A stretch of 64,000 nucleotides of DNA from Jannaschia seohaensis (GCF_900116765.1 NZ_UETC01000003.1:248001-312000), one strand, 5' to 3'; numbered from the stretch's first letter, positions 31,716 through 40,438 are shown. Translations and numbers: made by a program. Notes: generated by a model not told the origin, from the letters alone.

Positions 31716-33281
31716 ATGGACGGAATTGACATCACCGCACCGCGCCGTCGCCGCGCCGGGGGACGGAGGGGCCATGCCGAACGCGCCGGGACAGCCGTGC
31801 ACGAGCAGATGCCCTTTCGCCAACCTCGGAACCCCGATCCGCCCGTCGAGCCCCTCGATGCCGAGGGCGTGCAGGCCATTCACCGGGGCGTCCTGCGGAT
31901 CCTTTCCGAGATCGGGATCGAGTTCCTGAACCCCGAGGCGCTGGGCCATCTCAAGGCGGCCGGCTGCCGGGTCGAGGGGACGAATGTGCGCATGGACGCC
32001 GATTTCGTGACCGAGATGCTGTCCCGCGCGCCCGCATCCTTCACCCTCACGCCGCGCAACCCGGCCCATGCCTTGCGTGTGGGCGAGGGCTACATGGCCT
32101 TCGGCAATGTCTCCAGCCCGCCGAACTACTGGGACATCCATACGCGCAAGCAATCGGGCTCCATGCTCCGGTTCCGCGACCTGATGAAGCTCACGCAGCA
32201 CTTCAATTGCATCCATTTCGCCGGCGGCTATCCGGTCGAGCCGATCGAGATCCATGCCTCGGTCCGCCATCTGGACTGCCTGTTCGAAAAGCTCACCCTG
32301 TCGGACAAGGTGATGCACGCCTATTCGCTGGGCCGCGAGCGGGTCGAGGACGTGATGGAGATGGTCCGCATCGCGGGCGGGCTGACCCATGAGGAGTTCG
32401 AGGCTCAGCCTCGGATGTACACCAACATCAACTCCGTCAGCCCGCTCAAGCACGACTTCCCGATGCTGGAGGGCGCGATGCTGCACGCGCGGCGGGGCCA
32501 GCCGGTGATCGTGACGCCCTTTACGCTGGCCGGGGCCATGGCGCCGGTGACGATGGCGGGGGCCGTGACGCTGAGCCTCGCGGAGGGGATCGCGGCCATC
32601 TCGCTGCTGCAATGGATCGCGCCGGGCTGTCCGGTGGTGATCGGCACCTTCACCTCCAATGTAGACATGAAGTCCGGCGCGCCCGCCTTCGGTACGCCGG
32701 AATATATGCGCGCGACGCAGATGACGGGGCAGATGGCGCGATTCTACGGGCTGCCGGTGCGGTCTTCCGGCGTCTGCGCGGCCAATGTCCCCGACGGACA
32801 GGCCATGTGGGAGACGGGGCAGTCGCTCTGGGCGGCGGTGCAATCCGGATCGAATTTCGTCTATCACGCGGCGGGCTGGCTGGAGGGTGGGCTGATCGCC
32901 AGCCCCGAGAAATTCGTGATGGATTGCGAGGTTTTGCAGCAGATCCAGCGCTATTTCGACCCTGCGCTCTGGGCCACCACCGAGGAGGATATCGCCGTCG
33001 ATGCCGTGCGCGCGGTGGGGCCCGAGGGGCACTATTTTGGCACGCCGCACACCCAGGAGCGCTATCAGACCGCGTTCTACCAGCCTTTCCTGTCCGACTG
33101 GCGCAACTGGGAGGCCTGGGACGCCGCCGGCGCCATCTGGACGGCGGAGCGGGCCTATACCCTCTCCCGCAGGATCATCGACGCTTTCGAGGCGCCACCC
33201 ATGGACCCGGCGATCCGCGAGGAGCTCTCGGAGTTCGTCGCCCGCCGCAAGCGCGAGGGCGGCGCGCCGACCGACTTCTGA
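31716..33281 (+). CDS. MttB-family (trimethylamine methyltransferase-like) corrinoid methyltransferase, non-pyrrolysine
   Basis: A 521-residue TIM-barrel methyltransferase of the MttB superfamily. The frame is uninterrupted, so there is no in-frame amber pyrrolysine codon as in methanogen MttB. Proven non-pyrrolysine members act on quaternary amines such as glycine betaine, which are plausible osmolytes for a marine bacterium. Visible segments include FGNVSSPPNYWDIHTRKQSG, HCFAGGYPVEP-like (FAGGYPVEPIEIHASVRHL) and TPFTLAGAMAPVTMAGAV. Such enzymes need a corrinoid protein and a methyl acceptor; neither is adjacent. The N-terminal 30 residues are Arg-rich and variable. It may belong with the dipeptidase-Ldh2 operon downstream, but lies on the other strand. 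Confidence 0.85.
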   Translation: MDGIDITAPRRRRAGGRRGHAERAGTAVHEQMPFRQPRNPDPPVEPLDAEGVQAIHRGVLRILSEIGIEFLNPEALGHLKAAGCRVEGTNVRMDADFVTEMLSRAPASFTLTPRNPAHALRVGEGYMAFGNVSSPPNYWDIHTRKQSGSMLRFRDLMKLTQHFNCIHFAGGYPVEPIEIHASVRHLDCLFEKLTLSDKVMHAYSLGRERVEDVMEMVRIAGGLTHEEFEAQPRMYTNINSVSPLKHDFPMLEGAMLHARRGQPVIVTPFTLAGAMAPVTMAGAVTLSLAEGIAAISLLQWIAPGCPVVIGTFTSNVDMKSGAPAFGTPEYMRATQMTGQMARFYGLPVRSSGVCAANVPDGQAMWETGQSLWAAVQSGSNFVYHAAGWLEGGLIASPEKFVMDCEVLQQIQRYFDPALWATTEEDIAVDAVRAVGPEGHYFGTPHTQERYQTAFYQPFLSDWRNWEAWDAAGAIWTAERAYTLSRRIIDAFEAPPMDPAIREELSEFVARRKREGGAPTDF

Positions 33282-33301
33282 TCCGCGCCGGGGGCGCAGC
33301 C

Positions 33302-33316
33302 TTAACGGCTTATCAA
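33302..33316 (+). promoter_or_regulatory. Weak CtrA-like box upstream of the H-NOX-like gene
   Basis: TTAA-CGGCTTA-TCAA, one mismatch in the second half-site, ending 47 nt before the ATG at 33364. The spacing resembles the better sites before comEC, ctrA and the MCP gene, but alone it would not be convincing. Confidence 0.3.
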
Positions 33317-33363
33317 GACCTGTCGGGCAAAGCAGAGCGACCCGTTCCCGTTGCGCGGTTCCG

Positions 33364-33957
33364 ATGCATGGCATGATCTGCAAATCTCTGGAGGCGTTCC
33401 TGATCTCCAGCCACGGCCCCGACCTGTGGGAACGGGTGCGCCGAATGGCCGGCTTGCGGGAGCCGTGCTTCGAGACGATGCGCTGCTATGACGATGCCGT
33501 CTTCGCGCGGGTTCTGACGGCCGCCGCCACACTGCTGGACCAGCCCGAGACCGGCGTCATGGAGGATGTCGGCACCTTCATCTGCACCCATCCGCCGCTG
33601 GAGGCCGTGCGCCGCCTGTTCCGCTTCTGCGGTGAAACGTTTCGCGATTTTCTATACTCCTTGGACGAGATCGACGCGCGCGCGCGCATGGCGCTGCCCG
33701 ATTTGACCCTGCCGAGTTTCAGCCTGCATCCGGTGGGCGAAGACCGCTATGAGGTGCGCTCCCATTGGTCGCATCCGGGGGCCAGCGGCGTGCTGACCGG
33801 CGTTTTGCGCGTTCTCGCCAGCGAATACGGCGCCCTGGTGCTCATCGACGAAGGGGAGCGTTGGCCCGAGGACGGGGGATGGAGCGAGTCGATCTCCGTC
33901 CGCCTCTTCGAGGAGCATTTTCATGAGCCGACGGCCTTCGCGCTGTCGGGCGCCTGA
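33364..33957 (+). CDS. H-NOX-like (heme NO-binding) protein lacking the heme ligand
   Basis: A 197-residue H-NOX fold protein: MHGMICKSLEAFLISSHG with WERVRRMAG, a helical middle (FRFCGETFRDFLYSLDEID) and the LPSF turn. Aligned by eye on the PS(F/I) turn, the position of the invariant proximal His holds Asp104, and the YxSxR propionate-binding motif reads HWSHP at residues 134-138. Canonical H-NOX proteins bind heme through these residues and pass NO or O2 signals to a partner kinase or cyclase, so this one probably binds no heme in the normal way. The stop overlaps the GGDEF gene start (TGATG), so the two are translationally coupled, the usual H-NOX/DGC arrangement of marine Rhodobacteraceae. 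Confidence 0.82.
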   Translation: MHGMICKSLEAFLISSHGPDLWERVRRMAGLREPCFETMRCYDDAVFARVLTAAATLLDQPETGVMEDVGTFICTHPPLEAVRRLFRFCGETFRDFLYSLDEIDARARMALPDLTLPSFSLHPVGEDRYEVRSHWSHPGASGVLTGVLRVLASEYGALVLIDEGERWPEDGGWSESISVRLFEEHFHEPTAFALSGA

Positions 33958-34970
33958 TGCGGCTGTCGATCGAAAGCGATCTGCTGGACGCGCTGGTGCC
34001 GTTTCATCTGCTGATGGATCGGGCGGGCCGGATCGCCAATGTCGGGCGCAGCTTCGAGCGGATCGCCCCGGGGGCGCGGGGCCGGTCGCTGTTCGATGTG
34101 ATCGACCTGCGCCGTCCGGCCGGGATCGCGACTGCGGCGGATCTGCGCGCGCATATCGGTGAGCGGCTGGATCTGCGCCTCACGGAGGAACGGAACGTCC
34201 CCCCGGGCCGCGCCCCGACCCGGATGCGCGGCGTCGTCTATCCGGTGGGGACCGAGTGGCTGCTGCTGGTGCCCTATTTCGGGGCCGATATCGCCGAAGC
34301 GGTGGCCCGTCATGGGCTGACCGCCCGGGATCTGGCGGAGTTCGACCTGACCGTCGAGGTGCTGTTCCTGCTGGAGGCCCGCCGCGTCGTCCTTGCCGAG
34401 CATGCGCGCCAGGACGATCAACTGCGCCGCGCCCGCAGCGAGGCCGAGCGGCAGGCGATCACCGACAAGCTGACCGGTCTCAGCAACCGCCGGGCGCTGG
34501 ACCGGCGCCTGGGCGAACTATCCGATCCCGAGGGGCCGCCTTTCGGGCTGATGCATCTCGACTTGGATTACTTCAAGGCGATCAACGACCGGCTGGGCCA
34601 TGCCGCCGGCGATTTCGTCCTGGCCGAGGTCGGCCGCATCCTCGCCCGCCAGGTCCGCGATGGGGACATGGTCGCGCGCGTGGGCGGGGATGAGTTCATG
34701 ATCCTGCTGGAGGGCTGCACCGATCTCGCACTGATGCAGGCCATTGCCGTGCGCATCATCTCCGAACTCGAGCATCCGATCCTCTACCAGGGCTGCGAAT
34801 GCCGGATCTCCGGCAGTATCGGGATCACCCTGTCGGAGTTCTACGACCGTCTCGACCCCGACCAGTTGATCGGAGATCTCGATACGGCGCTCTATGCCTC
34901 CAAAAATCAGGGCCGGGCGCGCTACAATGTCGCCCGTCCCACCGCGATCGAGCCGGGGAGCGCCCACTGA
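33957..34970 (+). CDS. Diguanylate cyclase with N-terminal PAS/HNOBA-like domain
   Basis: Makes c-di-GMP from two GTP. The 337 residues have an N-terminal sensor-like domain (about 1-120; FHLLMDRAGRIANVGRSFER, a PAS/heme-NO-binding-associated pattern), a helical linker (LLEARRVVLAEHARQDDQLRR) and a GGDEF domain from about residue 165 with DKLTGLSNRRALDRR and an intact VGGDEF near residue 243. I see no RxxD inhibitory motif just before GGDEF. No membrane segment is visible. It is coupled to the upstream H-NOX-like gene, which by analogy should control its activity. Confidence 0.9.
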   Translation: MRLSIESDLLDALVPFHLLMDRAGRIANVGRSFERIAPGARGRSLFDVIDLRRPAGIATAADLRAHIGERLDLRLTEERNVPPGRAPTRMRGVVYPVGTEWLLLVPYFGADIAEAVARHGLTARDLAEFDLTVEVLFLLEARRVVLAEHARQDDQLRRARSEAERQAITDKLTGLSNRRALDRRLGELSDPEGPPFGLMHLDLDYFKAINDRLGHAAGDFVLAEVGRILARQVRDGDMVARVGGDEFMILLEGCTDLALMQAIAVRIISELEHPILYQGCECRISGSIGITLSEFYDRLDPDQLIGDLDTALYASKNQGRARYNVARPTAIEPGSAH

Positions 34971-35033
34971 CAGAATTGCGCGGCCCCCGTGACGGCTCGC
35001 CCGCGGCCCGCAATCGGCCCAGGCCCCGGGGCG

Positions 35034-36029
35034 TCAGAGGGCCGCGATCCGGTCCAGGGTCGCCTGCGCGACCTCGACGCCGTGCCGGAGCGCTGCGTCC
35101 CGCTTGGTTCGCCGCCCGTCGCCCGGCAGACGCGCGCCCGGCGCGGCGCGCACCGCGCCGACCAGCGCGTCGATCTGCGTGCGGGCCGCCGCGCCGCCGC
35201 TGGCCTCTGGGTCGATGGCAAGAAAGAACTGTCCGGTCCGCGGCGGCCCGCCGACCGGCCCCGAAAAGGGCGAGGCGTCCCGTCCGAGCACCGCTCCGGT
35301 CATCGCCGCCGCCATCGTCTCGACGATCAGCGCCAGCCCGACCCCCTTATAGCCCCCCGCCGGCGCCATCGAGCCCTTGAGCCCAAGCTCCGGGTCTGTG
35401 GTCGGCCGGCCCTCGGGGTCCAGCGCCCAGCCCTCGGGGATGGGCTTCCCTTCGCGCGCGTGCTTCATGACTTCCGACTTGGCGATGGCGCTGGCCGATT
35501 GGTCGATCAGCAGCGCCGTGCCGCCTGCGCCGTCCGGCACGGCGAGCGAGATCGGATTGGTGCCCACCACCGGCGTTCGCCCGCCGGAGGGTGCGATGGA
35601 GGCGGGCGCATTGGTGAAGCCCAACGCCGTCAGCCCCGCTTCCGCCAAGCGCCGCGTGTGCAGGCCGAGCACGCCGCAGTTATAGCTCTCGCGGATCGCG
35701 AGTGCCGCGATGCCGTTCGTGCGGGCCGCGTCGATCAGCGATGGAAAGCCGGCGGCGATCGCGGGGTGGGCAAATCCCGTCGCCGCGTCGACCCGCACCA
35801 TCCCCGGCGCCGCCATCTCCACCACGGGCACGGCCGCGCCATCGACCTTGCCGCAGCGGACATGCTCGCAATAGACCGGGATATAGGCCAGCCCATGGCT
35901 TGCGATGCCCTCGGCCTCGGTCTCGGCGGTGGCCTTCGCCAGCGGGCGGGCATTGGCCGCGGTGGTGCCCGCAGCGGTCAAGGCGTCGAAGGCCAGGTCT
36001 TCGATCTCGGTCAGGGTGAGGACGGGCAT
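35034..36029 (-). CDS. Ldh2/malate-lactate dehydrogenase family oxidoreductase (ComC/YiaK/DpkA type)
   Basis: A 331-residue NAD(P)-dependent dehydrogenase of the Ldh2 fold, distinct from Rossmann lactate dehydrogenases. Family segments are ANARPLAKATAETEAEGIASHG near residue 22, VDAATGFAHPAIAAGF, NAPASIAPSGGRTPVVGTNP and APAGGYKGVGLALIVETMAA. Characterised relatives reduce 3-sulfopyruvate, ureidoglycolate, diketogulonate or cyclic imino acids; the sequence does not choose between them. It is the last gene of a four-gene leftward operon with an M19 dipeptidase, a 550-aa unknown and DUF3726; the dipeptidase would favour an amino-acid-derived substrate (inference). GGAG precedes the ATG at 36029. 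Confidence 0.85.
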   Translation of the reverse strand: MPVLTLTEIEDLAFDALTAAGTTAANARPLAKATAETEAEGIASHGLAYIPVYCEHVRCGKVDGAAVPVVEMAAPGMVRVDAATGFAHPAIAAGFPSLIDAARTNGIAALAIRESYNCGVLGLHTRRLAEAGLTALGFTNAPASIAPSGGRTPVVGTNPISLAVPDGAGGTALLIDQSASAIAKSEVMKHAREGKPIPEGWALDPEGRPTTDPELGLKGSMAPAGGYKGVGLALIVETMAAAMTGAVLGRDASPFSGPVGGPPRTGQFFLAIDPEASGGAAARTQIDALVGAVRAAPGARLPGDGRRTKRDAALRHGVEVAQATLDRIAAL

Positions 36030-36039
36030 GGGGTCTCCT

Positions 36040-36618
36040 TCATTCGCCCGCGCCCAGGCGGCGCGAGGCGTCGGTGGCGGGGGCATAGGTGCGCTGGGCC
36101 AGCGCTTCGAGCCGGGTGAGCGCGTCGGGCGAGACGTCGGCGCGGAAGATCGGCGGGGTCGGCGCGGGGGCGTCGTCGCAGGGCGCGAGGCGCAGATCCT
36201 GCGTGCCGCGCCAGTCGCCAGTGAGGTGCAGCGCCTCCGGGGCGACGTGCGCCACGCCATGGCCGGACACGCGCATGGGCCGGCCGGTGCCCGCGGCGAA
36301 GGGCAAAACGAGGAGCGGCACGCGGACCCGTTCCAGCCGGAGGCCCGCAAGGCCGGGGAGCGCCGCCAGATCGCCGGCCACCGCCCCGGCGCGCAGCGCG
36401 CAGAGCGGCCCCTCCGCCCAAAGCCGATCCCCCTCCAGCCGGGGCGCGGCGGTCTCCGACGCGAGCAGCGCGTCGAGCGCGTCCAGTGCCGGCTGCCCCC
36501 GCATCGCCAGCCACCGGACGGCGCGGGCGGCCTCGGTGGCGAGGCCCCAGTCATACCCGGCGCCGCGGGTTGCCTTGCGCGCCAGCGCTGCGGCTTCGTT
36601 CAGCGACAGCTCCGTCAT
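36040..36618 (-). CDS. DUF3726 family protein
   Basis: A 192-residue protein of unknown function that I assign to DUF3726. It opens with SLNEAAALARKATRGAGYDWG and has helical Ala/Leu-rich stretches, LLVLPFAAGTGRP and the tail PDALTRLEALAQRTYAPATDASR followed by RRLGAGE. No catalytic motif is obvious and there is no signal peptide or membrane segment. It overlaps the upstream 550-aa gene by 4 nt and ends 10 nt before the Ldh2-type dehydrogenase. DUF3726 proteins often sit beside dehydrogenases of this type, so a role as partner subunit or in substrate handling is possible. Confidence 0.75.
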   Translation of the reverse strand: MTELSLNEAAALARKATRGAGYDWGLATEAARAVRWLAMRGQPALDALDALLASETAAPRLEGDRLWAEGPLCALRAGAVAGDLAALPGLAGLRLERVRVPLLVLPFAAGTGRPMRVSGHGVAHVAPEALHLTGDWRGTQDLRLAPCDDAPAPTPPIFRADVSPDALTRLEALAQRTYAPATDASRRLGAGE

Positions 36619-38267
36619 GCCGCGGGCGGATAGACCCAGAGATCGGCCATCTCTGTGGTCAGCGCCTCGGGGGTCGGGGCGCCGGCGAACATGCAGATGC
36701 GCAGCCAGCGGTCCGAGCGCGGGTCGAACCGGGTCGCGCCGAAAAAGCTGAGCTTGGCCCGCAGCATGTCGATGGGCTGCATGGCGGCTGCCAGGGTGTT
36801 GTCGCGGATCTCGCCATAGGGCGCGCGGGCGATCAGTTGGGCGCGGCGGATGGCGGCGCGGTGCTCAGGCGCGTCCAGCAGCAGATGCGCGACAGGCCCG
36901 TCGTCCGGCTGGCCGTCGATCACAGACCAGAGCCGCGCGGCGTCCCGCGCCGGGGCCAACGGCTGCTCCCAGGCGTCCAGCGGCTCGGTCGCGCGTTCGC
37001 CCAGGCGCGGTTCCTGTTTTTCGGCGGAGACATACCAGAGGCGGGCGCAGGTCTCCGGCGCGTCCCAGTCGAGATCGAGCGCGGGGCCGTAGATCTCCCG
37101 CAGGAGGGTCCGCAGTCGGCCGACCGGCATGCCCGCGTCGAGCGGCTCGGCCCCGTCCTCGGCGCAGGCCATGCCCGTCGCCAGCGGATCGACGATCTCC
37201 GGATAGGGCTCCAGGATCAGGGAGTGGATCAGCTCGCTCGCCTCGGGCGAGAGCCGGGCGGCTAGTCGGCACAGCGCGTCCCAGGGAGCGGGGCCGGCCA
37301 GGAGACCCGGTTGGCGCGAGAGCCAGGCAAGATCGCGCCGAAGCTGTGTGACCCGGCGGGCTTGCCGTGGATGGACCGTCGTCCAGCGGGCGAGATCGGC
37401 GCGGGCGCGGTCCAGCAGGTCAAGAAACAGGGCGCGCGCCTCGGGCGCGGCTTCGGGCAGGGCGCGGATGCGGGCGATCGCCGTCTCGCGCGCGGCGATC
37501 CAGTTGTGGATCAAGCCCGGGTGGTTGACCAGGAAGGGGGCCATGCCCAGCCCGGTCGAATTGCCGATGCCAAGCGCGGTGGCCAGCGCGTCGTGAAGGC
37601 GGGGCGCGGTGGGGTTGCGGGTCCGCGCCGCGTGCTCGGCCAGGTCACGGACGAAGGCGCGGATCAGGTAGACCGTGAGCATCTCGGCCTGGAAGGGCGC
37701 GGCCAGTTCCGGCCGGTCGGCATAGCTCTCCCGGTCGGCCGCGCCGAACTTGCCGGAGCCGTAGACCGCCGTGGTGCGCATCAGATAGCCGATCTCGGCC
37801 AGCCGCGCCGCGTCCGGCTGCCGCCCCGCCGCGAGCGCGCCGACGACCATCTCCCAGGCCCGCGTGGAACGGTTCGCCCGGCTCAGCGTGAGTGACCTTG
37901 CATCGACGCGCCCGGCCTCCTGCAACGGGACATTCCGGGCCAGGCGAGCGATGTCGGCGGCGTCCGGCACGCCGTCGAACAAGGTGAAGGTCGCGTCCCA
38001 AGCCTCTGCAATCACACGATCCGTGCGCTTCTCGTCAGGCAGGTCGTGGGCGAAGGCCACCAGGGAATAGGTCCGCTTGGGGCCGGTCGCGGTATAGACG
38101 GCATGGCCCACCCCGTCCGTCCCGATCTCCCAGACGGGGCGGGCGAAGCGCCAGGCCTCCGACGCCATCCGGCGCGTCAGCTGCCGCATGAAGCTCAGCC
38201 GCGTCTGGTGGAAGCAGCCCAGGCGCTCCAGCCGCATCACCTCGGACGGAGGGCGCAGCGCGATCAC
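36615..38267 (-). CDS. Uncharacterised 550-residue protein in dipeptidase/Ldh2 operon
   Basis: I do not recognise this family. The 550 residues look soluble and mainly helical, with a mixed N-terminal third (FHQTRLSFMRQLTRRMASEA, TYSLVAFAHDLPDEKRTDRV) and several conserved-looking polar clusters (RSTRAWEMVVGAL, YGSGKFGAADRESY, GIGNSTGLGMAPFLVNHPG, YVSAEKQEPRLGE). No Walker, Rossmann or metal motif stands out. I place the start at a GTG (38267) that overlaps the dipeptidase stop by 4 nt (GTGA); upstream frame residues are dipeptidase antisense. The end overlaps DUF3726 by 4 nt. Overlaps on both sides argue for a tightly co-expressed subunit or enzyme of the same pathway. Confidence 0.8.
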   Translation of the reverse strand: MIALRPPSEVMRLERLGCFHQTRLSFMRQLTRRMASEAWRFARPVWEIGTDGVGHAVYTATGPKRTYSLVAFAHDLPDEKRTDRVIAEAWDATFTLFDGVPDAADIARLARNVPLQEAGRVDARSLTLSRANRSTRAWEMVVGALAAGRQPDAARLAEIGYLMRTTAVYGSGKFGAADRESYADRPELAAPFQAEMLTVYLIRAFVRDLAEHAARTRNPTAPRLHDALATALGIGNSTGLGMAPFLVNHPGLIHNWIAARETAIARIRALPEAAPEARALFLDLLDRARADLARWTTVHPRQARRVTQLRRDLAWLSRQPGLLAGPAPWDALCRLAARLSPEASELIHSLILEPYPEIVDPLATGMACAEDGAEPLDAGMPVGRLRTLLREIYGPALDLDWDAPETCARLWYVSAEKQEPRLGERATEPLDAWEQPLAPARDAARLWSVIDGQPDDGPVAHLLLDAPEHRAAIRRAQLIARAPYGEIRDNTLAAAMQPIDMLRAKLSFFGATRFDPRSDRWLRICMFAGAPTPEALTTEMADLWVYPPAA

Positions 38268-39247
38268 GCAGGCACCAGCGCGTCCGCCCAGAAGCGATAC
38301 CAGTTGCCGCCCATCAGCCCGTCGACCTCCTGCTCGGAGAAGCCCACGGCCCGCAGGCCCGTGGCGAGCCCCGGGAAGTCCCGATTGTCCGTGAACCAGT
38401 CCGGCTGGGGCGGAAAGCCCGGCGCGTCGGCGGAGCCCTCGCCGTAATCCACTGCCTTGGTCCAGCGCCCGGTCCGCATCCATTCGACGACGCTGTCCGG
38501 CTGGCCCTGGCACAGATCCGACCCGATCCCGAGCCGATCGGCGCCATAGGCTTCGGCCGTCCGCGCGACCATTTCGCAGAAGCTCTCCAGCGTGCAATCC
38601 GACCCGTCCTTCAGGTGATGCGGGTAGAGCGAAAAGCCCAGCATCCCGCCCGCCCCTGTTACGGCCCGGATCACGTCGTCGGACTTGTTGCGCAGCGCCG
38701 GATGCCAGGCGGCGGGGTTGGCATGGGTGATGGCGATGGGCCGGGTCGAGTGCTCCGCCGCCTCGATGGTGGAGCGGTCGCCGGAATGGCTCATGTCGAT
38801 CAGGATGCCGAGGCGGTTCATCTCCGCCACGACCTCGCGGCCCATGCGGGTCAGGCCGGTGTCGTCGTCCTCATAGCAGCCCGAGGCCAGCAGCGACTGG
38901 TTGTTATAGGTCAGCTGCATCACCCGCGCGCCCAGATCGCGCCAGACCTGGAGCAGGCCGATATCGTCCTCGATGGGCGACGGGTTTTGAAAGCCGAAAA
39001 GGATGCCGGTGCGCCCCGTCTCCCGCGCCCGGTCGATATCCGACACGTCGCGGGCATGCAGGATGAGATCGCCGTGGCGCTCGAACATGCGGTGCCACGC
39101 CTCGACGTTGAGCACGGTTTCGCGAAAGCTCTCGTGATAGGCGATGGTGACGTGGACGGCATCCAGGCCGCCCTCGCGCATCTGCTCAAAGACGGGGCGG
39201 GACCAGTTGCAGTATTGCAGGGCGTCGATGCGCGGGCGGTCGATCAT
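38264..39247 (-). CDS. Membrane-dipeptidase family (peptidase M19) metalloenzyme
   Basis: A 327-residue amidohydrolase-fold enzyme of the renal dipeptidase family, which cleaves dipeptides, often with a D-residue, using two Zn. Visible segments are AVHVTIAYHESF, GFQNPSPIEDDIGLL (bridging Glu region), LTYNNQSLLASGC, ILIDMSHSGDRST (Zn His), ITHANP (Zn His) and GIGSDLCQG (Asp). The usual N-terminal HxD reads less clearly (DAVHVT). There is no signal peptide, so it is likely cytoplasmic. It starts the four-gene operon and is divergent from the SbcD-like gene across 81 nt. The substrate is probably not a generic dipeptide, given the operon. Confidence 0.87.
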   Translation of the reverse strand: MIDRPRIDALQYCNWSRPVFEQMREGGLDAVHVTIAYHESFRETVLNVEAWHRMFERHGDLILHARDVSDIDRARETGRTGILFGFQNPSPIEDDIGLLQVWRDLGARVMQLTYNNQSLLASGCYEDDDTGLTRMGREVVAEMNRLGILIDMSHSGDRSTIEAAEHSTRPIAITHANPAAWHPALRNKSDDVIRAVTGAGGMLGFSLYPHHLKDGSDCTLESFCEMVARTAEAYGADRLGIGSDLCQGQPDSVVEWMRTGRWTKAVDYGEGSADAPGFPPQPDWFTDNRDFPGLATGLRAVGFSEQEVDGLMGGNWYRFWADALVPA

Positions 39248-39328
39248 GGGCGCAGGTTGGAGGGCCACCTGCGGACCTGTCAATCGGGGGCTTGCGCTTG
39301 CGGAGGGGGGCGTCACCATCCGAACCCG

Positions 39329-40438
39329 ATGGCGCTGCGATTCATTCACACGGCCGATCTGCATTTGGGCAAGAGCTTCGGCGGCTATGCCGAGGCCGAC
39401 CGGCTGCGCGTGGCGCGCCGGGCGGTGGTCGCGCGGCTGACGGCCGCCGCGCGGGAGGCGGGGGCGCACGACATCCTGGTCGCGGGCGATCTGTTCGAGA
39501 CGCCGAACCCCTCGGCGGCTACTTGGCGGCAGGCTGTGGCCGAGATGGCGGAGGCGGCGGACCTGACCTGGTGGCTGCTGCCGGGCAACCACGACAACCT
39601 GCGCGAAGGCCGCGCCACCTGGGAGGGGATCGCGGCGCTGGGCCATGGGAACCTTCGGGTGTTGGACCGGCCCGAGCCGGTCGAGATGCGCCCGGGGGCC
39701 GTGCTGCTGCCGGCCCCGGTCGCCTCCCGGCGCGGGATCGACGACCCGACCGCCTGGATGGATGCTTGCGAGACGCCGCCGGACGCGCTGCGCATCGGCT
39801 TGGCTCATGGGCCGGTTCGCAGCTTCGGCGAGGGCGAGGGGGCGGAGGTGATCGCGCCCGACCGCGACCGGCGCGCGCGGCTGGACTATCTCGCGCTCGG
39901 CGACTGGCACGGCATGATCGACCTGTCGGAGCGGACCCGCTATAGCGGCGCGCCCGAGCGCACCGATTTCCGCCATGCGGGGCCGGGTGTCTGCCTCTCG
40001 GTCGAGGTCTCCGAACCCGGAACCACGCCGAAGGTGACGCCGATTCAGACCGGGGTTTTCGACTGGCGCCGCCTCGTGCTCGACCTCGTGCCGCAGGATG
40101 ACAGCTGCGCGCGCCTGGACGCGGTCTTGCCCGAGAGCGCGCGCCGAGACGTCATGCTGCAGATCGAGGCGCGGGGGCGCGTCCCGTTGCGCGAGGCGTC
40201 GGCGCTCGCCGCCTATGCGGCCGCGCTCGCCCCCGATTTCGCTCATTTCGAACTCCGCGACGCCGCCCTCGCCACCGAGGTCGAGGCCGTCGATCTGGAC
40301 GCCATCGCCCCCGCGGGCGCGTTGCGCCAGGCTGGGGACGCGCTCGTGGCGCGCGCCGAAGATCCCGCCCTGTCGGAGCGGGAGCGCGCCGTTGCCGCCG
40401 CCGCGCTCCGGCGCCTGCATGGGCTGGCGGCGCAATGA
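39329..40438 (+). CDS. SbcD-like metallophosphoesterase (DNA repair exonuclease)
   Basis: A 369-residue calcineurin-fold phosphoesterase related to SbcD/Mre11 and YhaO. All metal motifs are intact: FIHTADLHLGKSFGG near residue 10, VAGDLFETP near residue 50, LPGNHDNLREG near residue 90, LAHGPVRSF and LGDWHGM near residue 195. The C-terminal region is Ala-rich and probably binds the partner ATPase. The stop overlaps the next gene by 4 nt (ATGA), the classical pairing of nuclease and SMC-like ATPase. The ATG at 39329 fits the motif position; the frame open upstream is dipeptidase antisense. Confidence 0.9.
   Translation: MALRFIHTADLHLGKSFGGYAEADRLRVARRAVVARLTAAAREAGAHDILVAGDLFETPNPSAATWRQAVAEMAEAADLTWWLLPGNHDNLREGRATWEGIAALGHGNLRVLDRPEPVEMRPGAVLLPAPVASRRGIDDPTAWMDACETPPDALRIGLAHGPVRSFGEGEGAEVIAPDRDRRARLDYLALGDWHGMIDLSERTRYSGAPERTDFRHAGPGVCLSVEVSEPGTTPKVTPIQTGVFDWRRLVLDLVPQDDSCARLDAVLPESARRDVMLQIEARGRVPLREASALAAYAAALAPDFAHFELRDAALATEVEAVDLDAIAPAGALRQAGDALVARAEDPALSERERAVAAAALRRLHGLAAQ

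Noticed and set aside
31716-33281. Possible pyrrolysine-containing MttB
   Set aside because: The frame is uninterrupted to 33281; there is no in-frame TAG to recode.
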